Source: an uncultured Wenzhouxiangella sp. (GTDB lineage Bacteria > Pseudomonadota > Gammaproteobacteria > Xanthomonadales > Wenzhouxiangellaceae). From it: a DNA stretch of 8,096 bases. Below, one piece after another: positions 6,346 through 8,096 of the stretch. The position numbers were made by a program, and so were the translations under genes. Within the stretch, counting starts at the first letter, position 1, and every line of letters begins with the position of its first letter. Below the pieces are notes generated by a model that worked only from the letters and a program-made list of their open reading frames with translations, was not told the origin of the DNA and searched no databases. The DNA lies in assembly GCA_937876395.1 (NCBI GenBank), contig CALEIM010000126.1, positions 1 through 8,096 on the forward strand, in the 5' to 3' direction.

Positions 6346-6362
6346 TCGGCCAGAAATTACCG

Positions 6363-6387
6363 AAAACCCGGCGTTGCACCGGGTTTT
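6363..6387 (-). terminator. Probable intrinsic terminator of the TonB receptor gene
   Basis: AAAACCCGG (6363-6371) and CCGGGTTTT (6379-6387) make a perfect 9-bp stem with a 7-base loop. It lies 45 bases after the receptor stop at 6433 in the direction of its transcription. The T run is only four long, so strength is moderate. It separates the receptor transcript from the CSLREA gene. Confidence 0.75.
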
Positions 6388-6432
6388 GTCCACATCAATA
6401 CGTCCACATTTCATGGGCCAGCGGCGCGCAGT

Positions 6433-8096
6433 TCAGCGCATCAGCCGCAGCCCGGCGTAGAACCAGCGACCCGGGAGCGGGGCGAAGCCGGCTTCAATCA
6501 GGTGGCGGTCAAGCAGGTTGTTGGTTTCGATGAACAGCTCAGCGTGCTCACGCCGCCAGGCCAGACGCAGGTCGATCAGGGTGCCGGACTGGCCGCTGCT
6601 GCGGTCCTGGTAGCGGGCGCGGGTGCTCAGGCGCAGTGCCGGGCCCAGCCGCCAGGTTGCGGCTGCGTTGAGCGCCCACCGGGGATGGTCGTGTGCGTAT
6701 TTGATTTCCAGGCCGCGATCATTGAGGCGGGTTTCGAGGACGTTCAGGCCCAGATCGACGCGCTCCAAAGCCAGGCCGAAGGGCAGCCAGCGCCACTCGA
6801 TTTCGCCGCCGCGGCTGCGATGGCCGTCAAAATGGTCGGCCTGCCATTGGACTTCGCCAGCGGCGCGGGCCCAGTCAATCAGATCGTCTGTGCGCCGCTC
6901 GTAAAGCGACAGGCCGAGGCGGTAATCTCCGGATTGCCAGCGCAGACCTAGTTCGGCATAGCTGGAACGCTCGGGCTGAAGTTCTGACCGGCCACGATTG
7001 CCCGACGTATCCATGAACAGCTCGGTGTAGGACGGCGTGCGGGCCGACCGGGCGGCGGAGGCGAAGGCAGTCCAGTTGCCGGCGAGATCGTGACTGAGCG
7101 CCAGGCTTGGTAGCGCATGGCTGGACTGGTTCTGGTAGTGAGCCAGGCCGAGCCCGGCTTCAAGCGTAGTCCGCTGGTTCAAGCGCTGGCGATGAACCAG
7201 CCAGGCCTGAAAGGCTTTTCGCTGGTGCTCGGCCAGCGCGTTTGAGTCGATTTTCTCATCAAGCAATGAGGCGCCGACGGCGGTCACCCCGCGGCCCCAG
7301 TCGCGTCGGGCCGACAGGCGCAGACCGGCCACGCGGGTTGCGTGACGGTTGATATAGGCGCTATCACCGACCATCGTGCGAAACCAGTCATCGTGCTCGC
7401 GCCACCAGGCCTGCGGCTCGATACTCCAGCCCGCAGCCCGGGTATCGGCGCCGATCCAGGCGCTGCGTGATTGGGTGCGTTCCCGCTGGTCGGGGAAATC
7501 GGCGGTGTAGAACATCCAGGCGCCAAACTCCCGCTCTTCGGCGCCCAGGCCCCAGCGCAGGGCGCTGCCGGTCAGGTCCATTCCACCGCTGTAGAGCGCA
7601 CGCTGCAAGCGGGCATCGGCGCGATTTTCTGGCAGATGGCCGTCGCTATCCAGGTAGTCGACGCCGAGTCGATGCTGGCTGCGACCCATCGGCCGAGCTG
7701 CGGAAAAACTGCCTGAACGACTGGCGTGACTGCCGGAACGGATTTGCAGCTCGGCGTCCGCCTGCCCATCGCGGCGGGTGACGATATTGATCACTCCGCC
7801 GGTCGCGCTGCCGCCGTAGGCCATGCCACCGGGGCCCTTGACGATCTCGATGCGCTCGATGCTTGCCAGCGGCACCGGCAGGTTGAGGTTGTGATGCCCG
7901 GTCTGTGGATCGGCCATCGGCATGCCATCGAGCAGAATCACGGACTGCTCGAAGCTGCTGCCACGAATGCCAATATCGGCCTGGATGCCCGGCTCAGCTC
8001 GACGGCGCACATCAATGCCCGACATCCCGGACAGCAGTTCAGCCAGGCTGGCGCCCGGCCATTTCTCGATCTCGGCGCGGTCAATCCCACTCACCG
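6433..8096 (-). CDS. TonB-dependent outer-membrane receptor (BtuB-like), N-terminus cut by window end
   Basis: Outer-membrane gated channel for a scarce ligand taken up with TonB-ExbB-ExbD energy. The frame is open to the window end; GTG at 8094 is simply an internal valine, so signal peptide and TonB box are missing. Counting from that codon, residues 1-110 are most of the plug domain: ASLAELLSGMSGIDVRRRAE, GIRGSSFEQSVILLDGMPM, DPQTGHHNLNLPVPLASIER, IEIVKGPGGMAYGGSATGG and VINIVTRRDG. The remaining ~430 residues are the barrel, with alternating strands, a conserved PSYTELF (about 345) and LQPERSSYAELGLRW in the TonB_dep_Rec pattern. The last part, NNLLDRHLIEAGFAPLPGRW, is close to vitamin B12/siderophore receptors. 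The plug and C-terminus are BtuB-like, but the substrate cannot be read from sequence, and no cobalamin riboswitch or transport gene is visible here. The protein ends LRLMR instead of the usual terminal aromatic residue. Confidence 0.92.
   Translation of the reverse strand, partial: VSGIDRAEIEKWPGASLAELLSGMSGIDVRRRAEPGIQADIGIRGSSFEQSVILLDGMPMADPQTGHHNLNLPVPLASIERIEIVKGPGGMAYGGSATGGVINIVTRRDGQADAELQIRSGSHASRSGSFSAARPMGRSQHRLGVDYLDSDGHLPENRADARLQRALYSGGMDLTGSALRWGLGAEEREFGAWMFYTADFPDQRERTQSRSAWIGADTRAAGWSIEPQAWWREHDDWFRTMVGDSAYINRHATRVAGLRLSARRDWGRGVTAVGASLLDEKIDSNALAEHQRKAFQAWLVHRQRLNQRTTLEAGLGLAHYQNQSSHALPSLALSHDLAGNWTAFASAARSARTPSYTELFMDTSGNRGRSELQPERSSYAELGLRWQSGDYRLGLSLYERRTDDLIDWARAAGEVQWQADHFDGHRSRGGEIEWRWLPFGLALERVDLGLNVLETRLNDRGLEIKYAHDHPRWALNAAATWRLGPALRLSTRARYQDRSSGQSGTLIDLRLAWRREHAELFIETNNLLDRHLIEAGFAPLPGRWFYAGLRLMR

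Noticed and set aside
6211..6951. Plus-strand frame of 246 codons across the gap and the receptor gene
   Set aside because: It crosses a terminator hairpin and runs antisense over the 3' part of the receptor gene; the translation has no recognisable domain.

Overview
The window looks like a high-GC gammaproteobacterium, most plausibly of the Xanthomonadales/Wenzhouxiangellaceae type. The basis is the glutathione-dependent formaldehyde pathway, a REP-like element starting with GTAG, and exported proteins whose C-terminal regions carry an [IV]FxDRF motif. This placement is inference from style, not from a marker gene. The length is irregular and both ends lie inside genes, so the window may be a whole metagenomic contig.

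Left end (1-1515, + strand). The first ~82 bases encode an unmistakable piece of form I RuBisCO large subunit, matching spinach positions about 379-405 and ending at the phosphate-binding FGGG. At that point the similarity stops abruptly. The sequence passes into a different reading frame that encodes the C-terminal part of an exported multi-domain protein with Ig-like folds (MBG, a second Ig-like domain, Big-1-like, DUF11-like). The junction is probably an assembly chimera, although a real rearrangement is not excluded. A strong intrinsic terminator follows at 1560-1591.

Middle (1751-3714, + strand). A two-gene operon with an ATGA overlap encodes S-(hydroxymethyl)glutathione dehydrogenase (frmA/adhC) and S-formylglutathione hydrolase (frmB/fghA). 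Together they convert the formaldehyde-glutathione adduct to formate and glutathione. No frmR-type repressor or glutathione-formaldehyde-activating gene is present.

The convergent gap 3715-3955 holds a compact REP-like structure: four imperfect 28-31 bp tandem units bounded by a perfect 26-bp inverted repeat, each arm of which folds on itself.

Right half (8096 to 3956, all - strand). In transcription order there are three genes. The first is a TonB-dependent outer-membrane receptor whose N-terminus is cut by the window end. The second is a secreted CSLREA/choice-of-anchor-Q beta-helix protein. The third is a small exported protein built from GSGD repeats of 17-19 residues, probably a beta-solenoid of the DUF2807/DUF4097 type. 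All three look like cell-envelope or secreted products, but the gaps between them (220 and 178 bp) and a hairpin after the receptor gene suggest separate transcription.

I see no CRISPR array, tRNA, rRNA, transposase or phage gene. The content is mostly ordinary. The points most worth a second look are the RuBisCO/surface-protein junction, the REP-like array, the shared C-terminal motif and the GSGD ladder.
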